Shown: positions 18,212-28,506, counted from the first letter of the stretch. The stretch: DNA of 64,000 nucleotides from Streptosporangium sp. NBC_01756 (GCF_035917975.1 NZ_CP109130.1:4216001-4280000), one strand, 5' to 3'. The notes: generated by a model from the sequence alone, not told the origin. Numbers and translations are program-made.

Positions 18212-18268
18212 TGCCCCTCCTGTGGCTCAGGTTTTCACTCACAATGACGGCCACGGATCTTCCGGCGT

Positions 18269-19195
18269 TCACACGGCCGCGCCGCGGTAGGCCATCTCGC
18301 GGGCGGCGTCCATGTAGGCCATCGCACCGCTGGAGCCCGGGTCATAGGTCATGACGGACTGGCCGTAGCTCGGGGCCTCGGAGACACGGACACTACGGGG
18401 AATCAGCGTGGTCAGCACGGTCTCACCGAAGTGGGACCGGACCTCCTCGGCGACCTGGGAGGCCAGCCGGGTCCGTCCGTCGTACATCGTCAGCAGGATC
18501 GTGGACATGTCGAGCGACGGATTCAGGTGGGCGCGGACGAGATCTACGTTACGGAGCAGCTGTCCGAGACCTTCCAGCGCGTAGTACTCGCACTGGATGG
18601 GGACCAGCAGCTCGTTCGCGGCCATCAGCGCGTTGACGGTCAGCAGGCCGAGCGAGGGAGGACAGTCGATGAAGACGTAGTCGAACTCGATCGCCTTGTA
18701 GGCGGTCAGGGCGCGCTGCAGACGAGCTTCACGCGCGACCATGGAGACCAGTTCGATCTCGGCACCGGCGAGGTCGATCGTGGCGGGGGCACAGTAGAGT
18801 CCGGGCATCTCCGGAACCTCCTTGACGACCTCGTCAAGGGAGAGGTCCTCCACCAGGACCTTGTACATGTCCGGCACGTCGCCACGGTGCTCGATGGACA
18901 GCGCCGTGGAGGCGTTGCCCTGCGGGTCGAGATCGACCACGAGCACCCGCTGGCCGTGCATGGACAGCGCGGCCGCCAGGTTCACCGATGTCGTGGTCTT
19001 GCCCACCCCGCCCTTCTGGTTGGCGACGGTGAAGATGCGGGTCTTCGGAGGTCGGGGCCAGCTCTCATCGCGGGTTCCCACGGAACCTCCAGGAGCGGCT
19101 GTAGTCGTCTGGGCCGGTGTTTCACGTGAAACCACTGAGCTGAGTGCCTCTCGTACCAGCGGCGAGTCGCCGGGATTAAGGGGGGTCTGGGTCAC
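18269..19195 (-). CDS. parA: Chromosome-partitioning ATPase ParA (Soj)
   Basis: A 308-residue Walker-type ATPase that moves the ParB-bound origin. The deviant P-loop KGGVGKTT is at 61-68, with VVDLDPQGN after it, DYVFIDCPPSLG and the C-terminal PRSVRVSEAPSYG segment. GTG 19195 is preferred over the longer open frame to 19516 because AAAGGA lies upstream and it leaves a typical 50-residue flexible N-terminus. That N-terminus contains V-V-S-R-E-T, encoded by a near-consensus parS. parB follows 57 bases downstream. Confidence 0.96.
   Translation of the reverse strand: MTQTPLNPGDSPLVREALSSVVSRETPAQTTTAAPGGSVGTRDESWPRPPKTRIFTVANQKGGVGKTTTSVNLAAALSMHGQRVLVVDLDPQGNASTALSIEHRGDVPDMYKVLVEDLSLDEVVKEVPEMPGLYCAPATIDLAGAEIELVSMVAREARLQRALTAYKAIEFDYVFIDCPPSLGLLTVNALMAANELLVPIQCEYYALEGLGQLLRNVDLVRAHLNPSLDMSTILLTMYDGRTRLASQVAEEVRSHFGETVLTTLIPRSVRVSEAPSYGQSVMTYDPGSSGAMAYMDAAREMAYRGAAV
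19118..19133. promoter_or_regulatory. parS site (15/16) inside parA
   Basis: TGTTTCACGTGAAACC, one base off the consensus, inside the parA coding region near its start; on the coding strand it encodes V-S-R-E-T. Confidence 0.9.
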
Positions 19196-19376
19196 GATCG
19201 TCGTCCTTTCAACCGGCCAGACTACGGTGGCGGGAGCCGAAACCGGCCATCCCAGACCGGAGGACCGTCCACGGGGCACGACGGTGGGCTCCTCTGGCCA
19301 GCCAAGACCGCCCGCCGCGCTGACGATCGCACTTCCACGGTCATTCACTGGCCTGATACTCGCTTTACTCGGTCTG

Positions 19377-20087
19377 TCATTGGCGGCGTGATCGCTTTGA
19401 TCGCGGTTCACGATCCCTCCGGCGAGAGACCTGCCGTGCTCCTTCGGGTGCCCGACCGGCGACCACTCGGATGAGAGTTGCAGGCGGCTCGACCTTACCG
19501 TGCCCGACCGATACAAGCTCGGCGATCTGCACCCCGCTGGAGCGCAACTGCTCCTCAGCGCCCGCCAGTTCCTCCGCGGCCCGCTCGCCCTTCATCGCGA
19601 GAAGCTCTCCTCCCTCGCGGAGCAGCGGTATCGACCACGTCAGCAACCGGTCGAGTGGTGCCACCGCGCGGGCGGAGGCCACATCGAACTCGCGCTTGCC
19701 CACGAACTCCTCAGCCCGGCCTCGCAGCACCTCGACGTTACCGAGCTTCAACGCCTCCACGCACTCCTGAAGGAACACCGTCCGGCGGAGGAGAGGTTCC
19801 AGGAGCGTGACCGTGATGTCCGGCCGTACGATCGCCAAGACCAGGCCCGGGAGGCCGGCTCCCGAACCGATGTCCACCAACCGCACGTCGGCGGGGACGG
19901 CCTCGGCCACCACCGCGCAGTTGAGCAGATGACGGTCCCAGACACGGGGCACCTCGCGGGGCCCGAGCAGTCCTCGTACCACGCCGGGACCGGCCAGCAG
20001 TTCTGCGAACGCCTCCGCTCTGAACCAGGCGTCCCCGGTGAACACCTCCCGCGCGATCTCGGGCGGCTCGGGAATCTGTTCGCTCAC
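19377..20087 (-). CDS. rsmG: 16S rRNA (guanine-N7) methyltransferase RsmG (GidB)
   Basis: Methylates N7 of G527 in 16S rRNA using SAM. The 236-residue protein has the SAM-binding VDIGSGAGLPGLVLA segment at about 71-85, LLEP after it, the ASARAVAPLDRLL motif and the C-terminal KG-x-R-A region. The C-terminus ends in an Arg/Lys-rich tail longer than usual. GTG start. It lies between parA and khpB, as in most actinobacteria. Loss of this protein commonly gives low-level streptomycin resistance in other bacteria. Confidence 0.95.
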   Translation of the reverse strand: MSEQIPEPPEIAREVFTGDAWFRAEAFAELLAGPGVVRGLLGPREVPRVWDRHLLNCAVVAEAVPADVRLVDIGSGAGLPGLVLAIVRPDITVTLLEPLLRRTVFLQECVEALKLGNVEVLRGRAEEFVGKREFDVASARAVAPLDRLLTWSIPLLREGGELLAMKGERAAEELAGAEEQLRSSGVQIAELVSVGHGKVEPPATLIRVVAGRAPEGARQVSRRRDREPRSKRSRRQ

Positions 20088-20173
20088 TCGACGCTCACTC
20101 TTCCTCGGAACTGTCTGGATCAGGATTTTCTAAGGCTAACGGCCCGCTTCCGTACGGCGCTCAGAGGCGGGCC

Positions 20174-20215
20174 ACAAAAAGAGCCGTCGTCCCCAGGAAA
20201 ACCGGGGACGACGGC
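20174..20215 (-). terminator. Rho-independent terminator after khpB
   Basis: Perfect 12-base stem GCCGTCGTCCCC / GGGGACGACGGC with a 9-base loop. On the minus strand it is followed by a run of T (complement of CACAAAAAG), so it ends the rpmH-to-khpB transcript. Confidence 0.88.
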
Positions 20216-20236
20216 CAGTGTCCGTCCGTCGTGCCG

Positions 20237-20740
20237 CTACGCGGGCAGGACCACCACGAAACGCCGGGGCTCCTCGCCCTCGGATTCGCTCCGCAGGCCC
20301 GCCGCCGCGACCGCATCGTGCACGATCTTGCGCTCGAACGGGGTCATCGGCTGCAGCGGGGTGGGCTCACCGTTGCGCTTGACGTCCTCAGCGATCTTCA
20401 TGCCGAGCTCACGCAGCTCCGTACGGCGACGCTCGCGGTAGCCGCCGATGTCGAGCATGAGCCGCGAGCGCTCTCCCGTCTGGCGGTGGACCGCGAGCCG
20501 GGTCAGCTCCTGGATGGCTTCCAGCACCTCACCGTTGGGACCGACGAGGTCGCCGCCCTTGATGTCCACGACCGACACCACGGCACGATCGCCCTCGACA
20601 TCCATGTCGATGTCACCGTCGATGTCGGCGATGTCGAGCAGACCCTCGACGTAGTCCGCCGCGATCTCGCCTTCCTGCTCCAGCGCAGCGAGATCCGGAG
20701 CCGCTTTCACGGTCTCCTTTTCGGCCTCGGCCTCGGTCAC
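20237..20740 (-). CDS. khpB: KhpB/Jag RNA-binding protein (KH and R3H domains)
   Basis: A 167-residue RNA-binding protein. The N-terminal acidic helix region is followed by a KH domain whose GxxG loop reads G-P-N-G (in DLVGPNGEVLEAIQEL). The C-terminal R3H domain contains ERRRTELRELG and MTPFERKIVHDAV. In firmicutes KhpB with KhpA affects cell-wall and division mRNAs. The GTG start is 34 bases after the yidC stop. Confidence 0.92.
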   Translation of the reverse strand: MTEAEAEKETVKAAPDLAALEQEGEIAADYVEGLLDIADIDGDIDMDVEGDRAVVSVVDIKGGDLVGPNGEVLEAIQELTRLAVHRQTGERSRLMLDIGGYRERRRTELRELGMKIAEDVKRNGEPTPLQPMTPFERKIVHDAVAAAGLRSESEGEEPRRFVVVLPA

Positions 20741-20774
20741 GTCCAGCCACTCCTTCGTGCTGTCGGGGATGTCG

Positions 20775-21725
20775 TCAGGACTTCTTGCTACCCGTCCGCT
20801 TGCTGCGGGGCTGACGGGTCCTCTGCTGGCGGACCGGCTTGGGCTCCGGCTGCTCAGGAGGCGCCTCCGGCTCGGGAGCGGGCTTCCTGACCCTGCTCAG
20901 CAGGCTCGGCTTGGGCTCGGGGGTCACCATGTTGCCCTTGGCGTCGGCCACCGGCGAGGGGTTGCGGCTGTAGAACCAGTGCTGCTGGCTCAGTGTCCAC
21001 AGGTTGGTGGTGACCCAGTAGAGGATCAGACCGAGGGGGAAGTTCAGCGAGAAGACCGCGAACAGCGGCGAGACGTACATCAGGATCTTCTGCTGCTGCG
21101 CCATCGGGTTGTCCGGCATCTGGGCCATCGAGCGGCCCACGCTCTGCCGGACGGTGAGGAACGTGGTCAGCGAGCTGATCGCGACGAAGACCGCGAGGAC
21201 GATCTTCGTCTGGATCGCGTTGGCGCCGAACGCCTCGATCTGCGCGGAGTCGGTCCAGAAGGTCGCGGGCAGCGGGGCACCGAAGATGTGCGCGGCCCGG
21301 GCGCTGTCGACGAACTGCTGCGTCATGCCGAACTTGAGCTGGCCGTGGGCCATCGCGTTCAGCACGGTGAACATCGAGATGAAGATCGGGAACTGGGCCA
21401 CGACCGGCAGACAGCCGCCGAGCGGGTTGGCCCCCTGCCCCTGGTACAGCGCCATGACCTCCTGGTTCATGCGCTGCTTGTCGTTCTTGTAACGCTTACG
21501 TATTTCCTGGACCTTGGGGGCCAGCTCCTGCATCTTCTTCGACGAGCGCATCTGCTTGAGGAAGAGAGGGAAGATGAGCAGCCGCATGAGCACGGTCAGG
21601 GTGATGATGGTCAGCGCCCAGGTGAGCCCGCTGTCGGGGTCGAGGAAGCTGCTATAACCCTGGTGAATCCAGGTGATGACGTGGGCGACGGCCGTATAGA
21701 GCCAATTCAGCCAGGACAGCTCCAC
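20775..21725 (-). CDS. yidC: Membrane protein insertase YidC
   Basis: Inserts and folds membrane proteins. The 316-residue form lacks the large periplasmic domain of Gram-negative YidC. Five helices are visible: near the N-terminus (LSWLNWLYTAVAHVITWI), LTWALTIITLTVLMRLLIFPLF, the PLGGCLPVVAQFPIFISMF helix, and two later ones ending SLNFPLGLILYWVTTNLW. The cytoplasmic loop QMRSSKKMQELAPKVQEIRKRYKNDK and the basic C-terminal tail bind ribosomes. GTG 21725 with AAGGGA upstream fits better than the open frame to 21782, which overlaps yidD. Confidence 0.95.
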   Translation of the reverse strand: MELSWLNWLYTAVAHVITWIHQGYSSFLDPDSGLTWALTIITLTVLMRLLIFPLFLKQMRSSKKMQELAPKVQEIRKRYKNDKQRMNQEVMALYQGQGANPLGGCLPVVAQFPIFISMFTVLNAMAHGQLKFGMTQQFVDSARAAHIFGAPLPATFWTDSAQIEAFGANAIQTKIVLAVFVAISSLTTFLTVRQSVGRSMAQMPDNPMAQQQKILMYVSPLFAVFSLNFPLGLILYWVTTNLWTLSQQHWFYSRNPSPVADAKGNMVTPEPKPSLLSRVRKPAPEPEAPPEQPEPKPVRQQRTRQPRSKRTGSKKS

Positions 21726-21729
21726 CGAG

Positions 21730-22011
21730 CTAGCTCCCTTGCGTTTCGTCGGACCGGCCCGGGCGCGGGGGCACCGGGTCAAAACCTCCGGGATGGAATG
21801 GGTGGCAACGCCCGATTCTCCGGATCGTCAACCATGTGCCGCGCAGCGCGCCGTGGACGGTGACCGCCTCAAGGCCGTAGGCGCTGCACGAGGGATGGAA
21901 ACGGCAACGAGGACCCAGCAGAGGGCTCACAAAGGTCCGGTAGAACCGGATAGGAGCCATCAGGATCCTGGCAGCCGGAGAAACTCCGGCAATCTGCTGC
22001 GCCGTCATCAT
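21730..22011 (-). CDS. yidD: Membrane protein insertion efficiency factor YidD
   Basis: A 93-residue protein with the family's [22 protein letters not shown] block, in which conserved Cys residues sit, and the [13 protein letters not shown] end. It helps YidC-dependent insertion. It starts inside the rnpA end (four-base overlap) and stops four bases before yidC. Confidence 0.95.
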   Translation of the reverse strand: MMTAQQIAGVSPAARILMAPIRFYRTFVSPLLGPRCRFHPSCSAYGLEAVTVHGALRGTWLTIRRIGRCHPFHPGGFDPVPPRPGRSDETQGS

Positions 22012-22382
22012 CGCCCATCCATGTGAGCCTGGGAAGGCTCTCGCCGCCTGAGTAAACGATCCAGCGCGACGTCGAGTTCGGCGGCAAGGCGCTCGCTTCG
22101 CGCGGACGCGGCCGGTGGATTGGCGCGTACAACCAGCAGGCTACCTCTCGGGAGGCGATGAAGGCGGTCCCGAATGAGGTGTCTCAACTGACGTTTGACT
22201 CGATTTCGGATAACCGCGCCTCCCACGGCACGGCTCACCACGAACCCCACCAGGGGCGACTCGTCCCTGTCCGCGGGCACACTCAAGTGCACGACCAGGG
22301 TGGGGCGGCCTGCACGGCTTCCCTTTCTGATCGCGTTGGCGAACTCCTCGCCCCGGCGCATGCGGGACACGGACGGCAACAC
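22008..22382 (-). CDS. rnpA: Ribonuclease P protein component
   Basis: A 124-residue basic protein that assists the RNase P RNA in tRNA 5' maturation. It has the N-terminal [13 protein letters not shown] segment and the RNR signature region [17 protein letters not shown]. The GTG start lies downstream of rpmH; the stop overlaps yidD. Confidence 0.95.
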   Translation of the reverse strand: MLPSVSRMRRGEEFANAIRKGSRAGRPTLVVHLSVPADRDESPLVGFVVSRAVGGAVIRNRVKRQLRHLIRDRLHRLPRGSLLVVRANPPAASARSERLAAELDVALDRLLRRREPSQAHMDGR

Positions 22383-22491
22383 GAAAGAACCTCGGTTGAC
22401 CCTGGGCAGGTACGGCCATCGCCCGCCGGCATCACGGCCGACGGGCGACGTAACACTGCCTCACACCCGGCGGACCGGGCGCGACGGGTGA

Positions 22492-22629
22492 TCAGGCGGA
22501 GAGCTCGGCGCGGCCCTTGCGGCGACGGGCGGCCAGGATGGCGCGGCCGGCGCGGGTGCGCATGCGCAGCCGGAAGCCGTGGGTCTTCGCGCGACGGCGG
22601 TTGTTCGGCTGGAAAGTACGCTTGCTCAC
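22492..22629 (-). CDS. rpmH: 50S ribosomal protein L34
   Basis: A 45-residue, Arg/Lys-rich protein beginning [10 protein letters not shown] and ending [10 protein letters not shown], the standard L34. The GTG start at 22629 gives the family length; the frame upstream is only an extension. First gene of the minus-strand rpmH-rnpA-yidD-yidC-khpB run, facing dnaA. Confidence 0.96.
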   Translation of the reverse strand: MSKRTFQPNNRRRAKTHGFRLRMRTRAGRAILAARRRKGRAELSA

Positions 22630-22799
22630 GAGTGGGCTCCAGGCTTGAGTCGCGTCCCCAGCACATGGAGACGCTCGACAATGGCTGGCCTGCCGGAAGC
22701 GGGGCATGCGAAATAGCCGCCGCGTGGCAAGCCGACCGTCGTACGTTACGGGGAATACGTGCCCCAGGTCAAACCAGAGCGGACCTGTTGAGCACGCGG

Positions 22800-23115
22800 A
22801 TACAGGTTATCCACTAATCCACAGCCCCTTTATCCACTGCCGCCCCGCCGTCCACAGGATGAGCACCCAGCCTCCCCCGTACTGCCACTAGGCTGTGGAC
22901 AACGCCTTGAACGCGGCTGTGGACAAGGCTACTGTCAGCCCTTCCACACCCACTCTCCGCTGCCGAAACGCATCCGGCGGCAAAGACGGGGCTGTGGACA
23001 CCGTGTGGATTCACTGTGGATTCCCAGCGGGCGACCCCACGGGGCCACGGGCAGGCCGGCGTGTGGAAAACGGGGGAATCCGGTGCGCCCGGCGGCCATC
23101 GGTGTGGATAAACGG
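22800..23115. promoter_or_regulatory. DnaA-box cluster upstream of dnaA
   Basis: The 535-base gap between rpmH and dnaA (22630-23164) has no gene. It holds DnaA boxes in both orientations: TTATCCACT at 22807 and 22830, TAATCCACA at 22815, CCGTCCACA at 22848. Perfect TGTGGACAA lies at 22894 and 22918. TGTGGACAC is at 22993, TGTGGATTC at 23004 and 23015, TGTGGAAAA at 23062 and a perfect TGTGGATAA at 23103. The cluster covers the dnaA and rpmH promoter zone and probably autoregulates dnaA; it could also form part of a bipartite origin. Confidence 0.8.
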
Positions 23116-23164
23116 ATCGCGGTGAGCTCAGGCGGGGGCCGCGTCGGAGGAGGTGAGCCGGGCA

Positions 23165-24913
23165 GTGGATGGAATGGACCTCGGTGAGGTTTGGGCGCGG
23201 GCACTGGAGAACTCCCTCAACGAGAGCGTCCCCTCCCAGCAGCGTGTCTGGCTCAGCATGACCCGGCCTTTCGGCCTTATGAACGACACCGTGGTGCTCG
23301 CAGCCCCGACTGATTTCGCCAGAGACGTCCTCGAAGGCAAACTTCGTCCGCTGATCAGCCACGCTCTCTCCCAGGAGTTCGGCCGCCCGATGCGGGTCGC
23401 GGTGATGGTGGACCCCAGCGCCGCAGGTTCCGAGCTCGACGCCGCCTCCCGGCCGGAGAGTTATCCACAGGCGCCGCCGCAGGGTTATCCCCAGAGCAGC
23501 GGGCCGCAGCACGGTTATGCACAGCCAACGTCTTCGCAGCTCAACGGCCCTTCTGGGACTCAGCAGTCCTACCCGATCGCCGGGCCGGCGGCCCCTCCGC
23601 CCACCGAATATCCACAGCACCAACCACAGGCTCAGCCGTTCCCCTACTCCTATCAGCACATGGAGGAGCAGGCTCAGCCGTACCTTCCGGCGGAGCCCTC
23701 CGCTGCTCCGCCACCGGCGGAGCAGGGCGGCGGATACGGGCGCGGCGGATACACCCCGCAGCCGGCTCCCCCCTCGCGTCCGGAACAGGACGCCTTCGAT
23801 CGCCCCGCGCGCAACCCGGCCTCCGGCGCGGGCCAGAACAGATGGGACAGTCGCGGCGGCCGCCCCCAGGGGGAGCCCGCCCGGCTGAATCCGAAGTACA
23901 CCTTCGAGACCTTCGTCATCGGTTCCAGCAACCGGTTCGCGCACGCGGCTGCGGTCGCGGTGGCCGAGGCCCCCGCCAAGGCCTACAACCCGCTGTTCAT
24001 CTACGGCGACTCCGGCCTGGGCAAGACCCACCTGCTGCATGCGATCGGCCACTACGCGCAGAGCCTCTACGACGGCGCGCGGGTGAGATACGTGAGCTCG
24101 GAGGAGTTCACCAACGACTTCATCAACTCCATCCGCGACCACAAGGCCGACAACTTCCGAGGCCGCTACCGGGCCGTGGACATCCTGCTCGTGGACGACA
24201 TCCAGTTCCTGGAGGGCAAGGAGCAGACCCAGGAGGAGTTCTTCCACACCTTCAACACCCTGCACAACGCCAACAAGCAGATCGTCATCTCCAGCGACCG
24301 GGCCCCCAAGCAACTGGTCACCCTGGAGGACCGGCTCCGCAACCGGTTCGAGTGGGGTCTGATCACCGACGTCCAGCCGCCCGAGCTGGAGACCCGCATC
24401 GCGATCCTGCGCAAGAAGGCGATCCAGGAGGGCCTGGCCGCGCCGCCCGAGGTGCTCGAGTACATCGCCAGCCGGATCTCCACCAACATCCGCGAGCTGG
24501 AGGGGGCGCTGATCCGGGTCACCGCGTTCGCCAGCCTCAACCGGCAGTCGGTCGACCTGCAGCTCACCGAGGTCGTGCTGAAGGACCTGATCAGCGAGGA
24601 CGCCGGGTCCGAGATAACGGTCGCCACGATCATGGCGTCCACCGCCGCCTACTTCGGCCTGTCGATCGACGACCTGTGCGGCGGCTCGCGATCGCGTGTC
24701 CTGGTGACCGCCCGACAGATCGCCATGTATCTGTGCAGAGAGCTCACCGACATGTCGCTGCCGAAGATCGGTCAGCAGTTCGGCGGGCGCGACCACACCA
24801 CCGTCATGCACGCCGACCGGAAGATCCGTTCCCTCATGGCCGAGCGTCGTTCGATCTACAACCAGGTCAACGAACTCACCACAAGGATCAAGCAGCAGTC
24901 GCGTAATGGGTGA
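23165..24913 (+). CDS. dnaA: Chromosomal replication initiator DnaA
   Basis: A 582-residue initiator ATPase. Domain I (about 1-85) is followed by a long Pro/Gln/Tyr-rich linker (about 95-230) with repeated Y-P-Q. Next comes the AAA+ domain with [15 protein letters not shown] (Walker A) and [13 protein letters not shown] (Walker B). Domain IV ends with [15 protein letters not shown], the box-reading helix. Start choice: GGAGGAGG at 23146-23153 favours GTG 23165; GTG 23153 overlaps it and ATG 23174 is also possible. The linker is unusually rich in DnaA-box sequence (see findings). Confidence 0.97.
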   Translation: MDGMDLGEVWARALENSLNESVPSQQRVWLSMTRPFGLMNDTVVLAAPTDFARDVLEGKLRPLISHALSQEFGRPMRVAVMVDPSAAGSELDAASRPESYPQAPPQGYPQSSGPQHGYAQPTSSQLNGPSGTQQSYPIAGPAAPPPTEYPQHQPQAQPFPYSYQHMEEQAQPYLPAEPSAAPPPAEQGGGYGRGGYTPQPAPPSRPEQDAFDRPARNPASGAGQNRWDSRGGRPQGEPARLNPKYTFETFVIGSSNRFAHAAAVAVAEAPAKAYNPLFIYGDSGLGKTHLLHAIGHYAQSLYDGARVRYVSSEEFTNDFINSIRDHKADNFRGRYRAVDILLVDDIQFLEGKEQTQEEFFHTFNTLHNANKQIVISSDRAPKQLVTLEDRLRNRFEWGLITDVQPPELETRIAILRKKAIQEGLAAPPEVLEYIASRISTNIRELEGALIRVTAFASLNRQSVDLQLTEVVLKDLISEDAGSEITVATIMASTAAYFGLSIDDLCGGSRSRVLVTARQIAMYLCRELTDMSLPKIGQQFGGRDHTTVMHADRKIRSLMAERRSIYNQVNELTTRIKQQSRNG

Positions 24914-25484
24914 GACTCGCCACCGCGTGATGCACAGGCTGTGGAAAACCTTGTGGATCAATGATGCCGGCCCGCCGGAGGCGACCGAGGCGGCCGACCA
25001 TGATCAATGCTGGACCGAGGGGTCACGGGGACGATCAAAGCCTGGGGACAACTCTGGGGAGAACCTGGGGATAACTTGGGGACAACTCGTGGATAACCTG
25101 TGGACGCCCTGTGAAGAGAGTTTCCCCCAGGGACAAATCGACCTCTTACCCCGTGGAAAACCTGGGGAAACCTTGGGGATAACCGGTGGACAGACTGTCC
25201 ATGATCTGGGGACGGCCTGTGGGTACATCGCCGTTTTCCCCAGCACCACGAGTTGTCCACATCGTTCACCCACAACCTCGGTGGATGAAAAAACCCTAGT
25301 TGACCTGCGAAAACAACGTCCTTCCACAGTTTCCACAGCCCCTAATACGATGACCCCTTGTATCTCTAACTAGAAAAACCAAGAGCCAAAGAAGGGGCTC
25401 CCGGGGAGCGCACGTGCGGGACAGTGAAGACCCGAACCCAAGGCACCGAGCGAAGAGCGCTCGACACACAGGAGGCAGATCCAC
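24914..25484. other. oriC: Chromosomal replication origin oriC
   Basis: This 571-base gene-free stretch between dnaA and dnaN is packed with DnaA-box-like nonamers. TGTGGAAAA is at 24940 and TGTGGATCA at 24952. TGGGGACAA is at 25043 and 25077; TGGGGATAA at 25066 and 25174. CGTGGATAA is at 25088 and TGTGGACGC at 25099. A perfect TTGTCCACA lies at 25253, with CTTCCACAG and TTTCCACAG near 25321-25338. Many boxes have G in place of T at position 2 of TGTGG. The A/T-richest part (about 25265-25375, with AAAAAACC and CTAATACGATG) lies beside dnaN and may be where strands open. Position and box density match actinobacterial oriC. Confidence 0.9.
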
Positions 25485-26624
25485 GTGATGTTCCGGATCG
25501 AGCGAGACGTGCTCGCTGAGGCGGTCGCATGGACGGCACGCAGCCTTCCGGCACGTCCTTCCGTGCCGGTGCTGGCCGGCATGCGTCTCGAGGTCACCGA
25601 AAAGGGGCAGCTCAAGCTCTCCGGCTTCGACTACGAGGTCTCCGCCGAGGTGACCCTCGAACCGCAGAGCGGCGAGGCGGGCGTGGTGCTCGTCTCGGGA
25701 AGGCTGCTGGCCGAGATCACCCGGGCGCTCCCCGCACAGCCGGTGGACTTCGTCGTGGACGGCGCGAAGGCGGTCGTCACCTGTGGCAGCGCCCGGTTCA
25801 CCCTGCTGACCATGCCTGTGGAGGACTACCCCTCCCTGCCGACGATGCCCCCGGCCGCCGGACGGGTGGGCAGCGACGTGTTCGCCTCGGCCGTCGGTCA
25901 GGTCGCCGTCGCCGCGGGCAAGGACGACACCCTGCCGATGCTGACCGGCGTGCGCATGGAGATCGAGGGCGACACGGTCACCCTCGCCGCCACCGACCGC
26001 TACCGCCTGGCCGTACGAGAGCTGAAGTGGCAGCCGGGCCAGCCCGATTTCTCGGCGATCGCCATGATTCCCGGCAGAACGCTGGCCGACGCCGCCAAGG
26101 CGCTGGGGAGCACCGGTGCCGAGGTCGAGGTCGCGATGAGCTCCGCCGGAGGCGCCGGCGAGGGCATGATCGGTTTCTCCAGCGCCGGACGGCGCACCAC
26201 CACCCGGCTTCTCGACCCGGAGTTCCCCAAGTACCGGTCGCTGCTGCCGACCCAGTTCTCCGCCCGCGCGGACCTGTCCACGAGCACCTTCGTCGAGGCT
26301 GTCAAGCGCGTGGCGCTGGTCGCCGAGCGCAACACCCCCGTCCGGATGGCCTTCCGCGGCGGCGAGGTCGTGCTGGAGGCGGGCAGCGGCGACGAGGCCC
26401 AGGCGGTCGAGGTGCTGCCGGTGGACTTCGACGGCGACGACATCAACATCGCCTTCAACCACCAGTTCCTGCTGGAGGGGCTCGGCGCGATCGACTCCGA
26501 CGTGGCCCGCCTGCAGATGACCACCTCCACCAAGCCCGCCATCCTCACCGGCGGAAAGCCGGGGGACGACGAGGGCGTTCCGGACTACCGCTACCTGATC
26601 ATGCCCATCCGCCTGTCGAGCTGA
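25485..26624 (+). CDS. dnaN: DNA polymerase III beta subunit (sliding clamp)
   Basis: The 379-residue ring subunit that tethers the replicative polymerase. It starts with the family's F-R-I-E-R-D-V-L-A-E-A-V, carries ATDRYRLAVRE in the middle and ends YLIMPIRLSS. AGGAGG lies 9 bases before GTG 25485; the next codon, ATG 25488, is an alternative. The GTG aligns with the usual M-K-F-R start. It is separated from dnaA by oriC. Confidence 0.97.
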   Translation: MMFRIERDVLAEAVAWTARSLPARPSVPVLAGMRLEVTEKGQLKLSGFDYEVSAEVTLEPQSGEAGVVLVSGRLLAEITRALPAQPVDFVVDGAKAVVTCGSARFTLLTMPVEDYPSLPTMPPAAGRVGSDVFASAVGQVAVAAGKDDTLPMLTGVRMEIEGDTVTLAATDRYRLAVRELKWQPGQPDFSAIAMIPGRTLADAAKALGSTGAEVEVAMSSAGGAGEGMIGFSSAGRRTTTRLLDPEFPKYRSLLPTQFSARADLSTSTFVEAVKRVALVAERNTPVRMAFRGGEVVLEAGSGDEAQAVEVLPVDFDGDDINIAFNHQFLLEGLGAIDSDVARLQMTTSTKPAILTGGKPGDDEGVPDYRYLIMPIRLSS

Positions 26625-26766
26625 CGGCCGCAGCCGAGCGGCAGCCGCGGACCCGGCTGTGGACCCGGCCGTGGACCGGATGCGAACAGACGGCGCGGAC
26701 AGCGACGGATCGGGACAGACCTGCGGATCTCGTGTGAGACCGGGGAAGGCGGGCAGGGGCCTGACC

Positions 26767-27492
26767 ATGATCAAGGCATGTCTCAACGGGGGCAGGGCGC
26801 CCGGAGACCACCCCGCCCTCCCCCTGACGCCTCTGGAGCTCGCTGAGGCGGCCCGTGAGGCCCGTGAGGCGGGTGCGGCGGCAGTCCACATGCATCCGCG
26901 TGACGAGGCGGGCAGGGAGTCTCTCAGCGCCGATCACATCGGTGCCGCCGTCCGTGCCGTCCGGATGGCCTGTCCCGGGCTTCCCATCGGGGTGAGCACC
27001 GGGTTGTGGATGACCGGCGGAGACGTGGACGCGCGGCGCGAAGCCGTACTCGGCTGGGCCGCGCTGCCCGCACGGGACCGGCCGGACTTCGCCTCCGTCA
27101 ACCTCTCCGAGCCCGGCTTCCCCGACCTGTGGCATCATCTTCGGCGGCTCGGCGTGGACGTCGAGGCCGGGGTCTGGTCCGTCGGCGACGCCGAAGCGCT
27201 CGCCGCGACCGGGCTGGAGTGCGTGCGGATCCTCGTCGAGATCATCGGCGGTGCCGCGGACACGGCCGTGTCCCGCGCGCACGCCGTGCTCGGCCGGCTC
27301 GACGAACTCGCCGTTCCGGGCCCCCGGCTTCTCCACGGTGAGGAGGGACCGGCTTGGATACTGCTTGAAGAAGCAGGGCATCTGGGTCTGGCTACGCGCA
27401 TCGGTCTGGAAGACGTTCTCCACAGCCCCGAGGGTGATCCCGTCGCTGGAAACGCCGATCTGGTACGGCTTGCGCTGGCACGCCGGGTGTAG
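26767..27492 (+). CDS. BKACE-family enzyme (3-keto-5-aminohexanoate cleavage protein-like)
   Basis: A 241-residue TIM-barrel protein of the beta-keto acid cleavage family. It starts M-I-K-A-C-L-N-G-G-R, carries the zinc ligand pair H41-M-H43 in AVHMHPRDE, then GVSTGLWM and FASVNLSEPGF. The family condenses a beta-keto acid with acetyl-CoA; the substrate varies and is unknown here. It is shorter than typical 270-300-residue members. ATG 26767 was chosen by the conserved N-terminus; the frame extends upstream to 26659 without homology. It lies between dnaN and gnd. Confidence 0.8.
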   Translation: MIKACLNGGRAPGDHPALPLTPLELAEAAREAREAGAAAVHMHPRDEAGRESLSADHIGAAVRAVRMACPGLPIGVSTGLWMTGGDVDARREAVLGWAALPARDRPDFASVNLSEPGFPDLWHHLRRLGVDVEAGVWSVGDAEALAATGLECVRILVEIIGGAADTAVSRAHAVLGRLDELAVPGPRLLHGEEGPAWILLEEAGHLGLATRIGLEDVLHSPEGDPVAGNADLVRLALARRV

Positions 27493-27524
27493 GTGGATGA
27501 TGAAACCCTGAAGGGGGTGCTCGT

Positions 27525-28466
<942 letters not shown>

Positions 28467-28506
28467 ACCGGCGCCGGCCCGTGCCCGTGCGCTCAGCACG
28501 GGCCGC

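Noticed and set aside
22158..22817. Plus-strand frame opposite rnpA and rpmH
   Set aside because: Antisense to two essential, clearly recognised genes; no domain.
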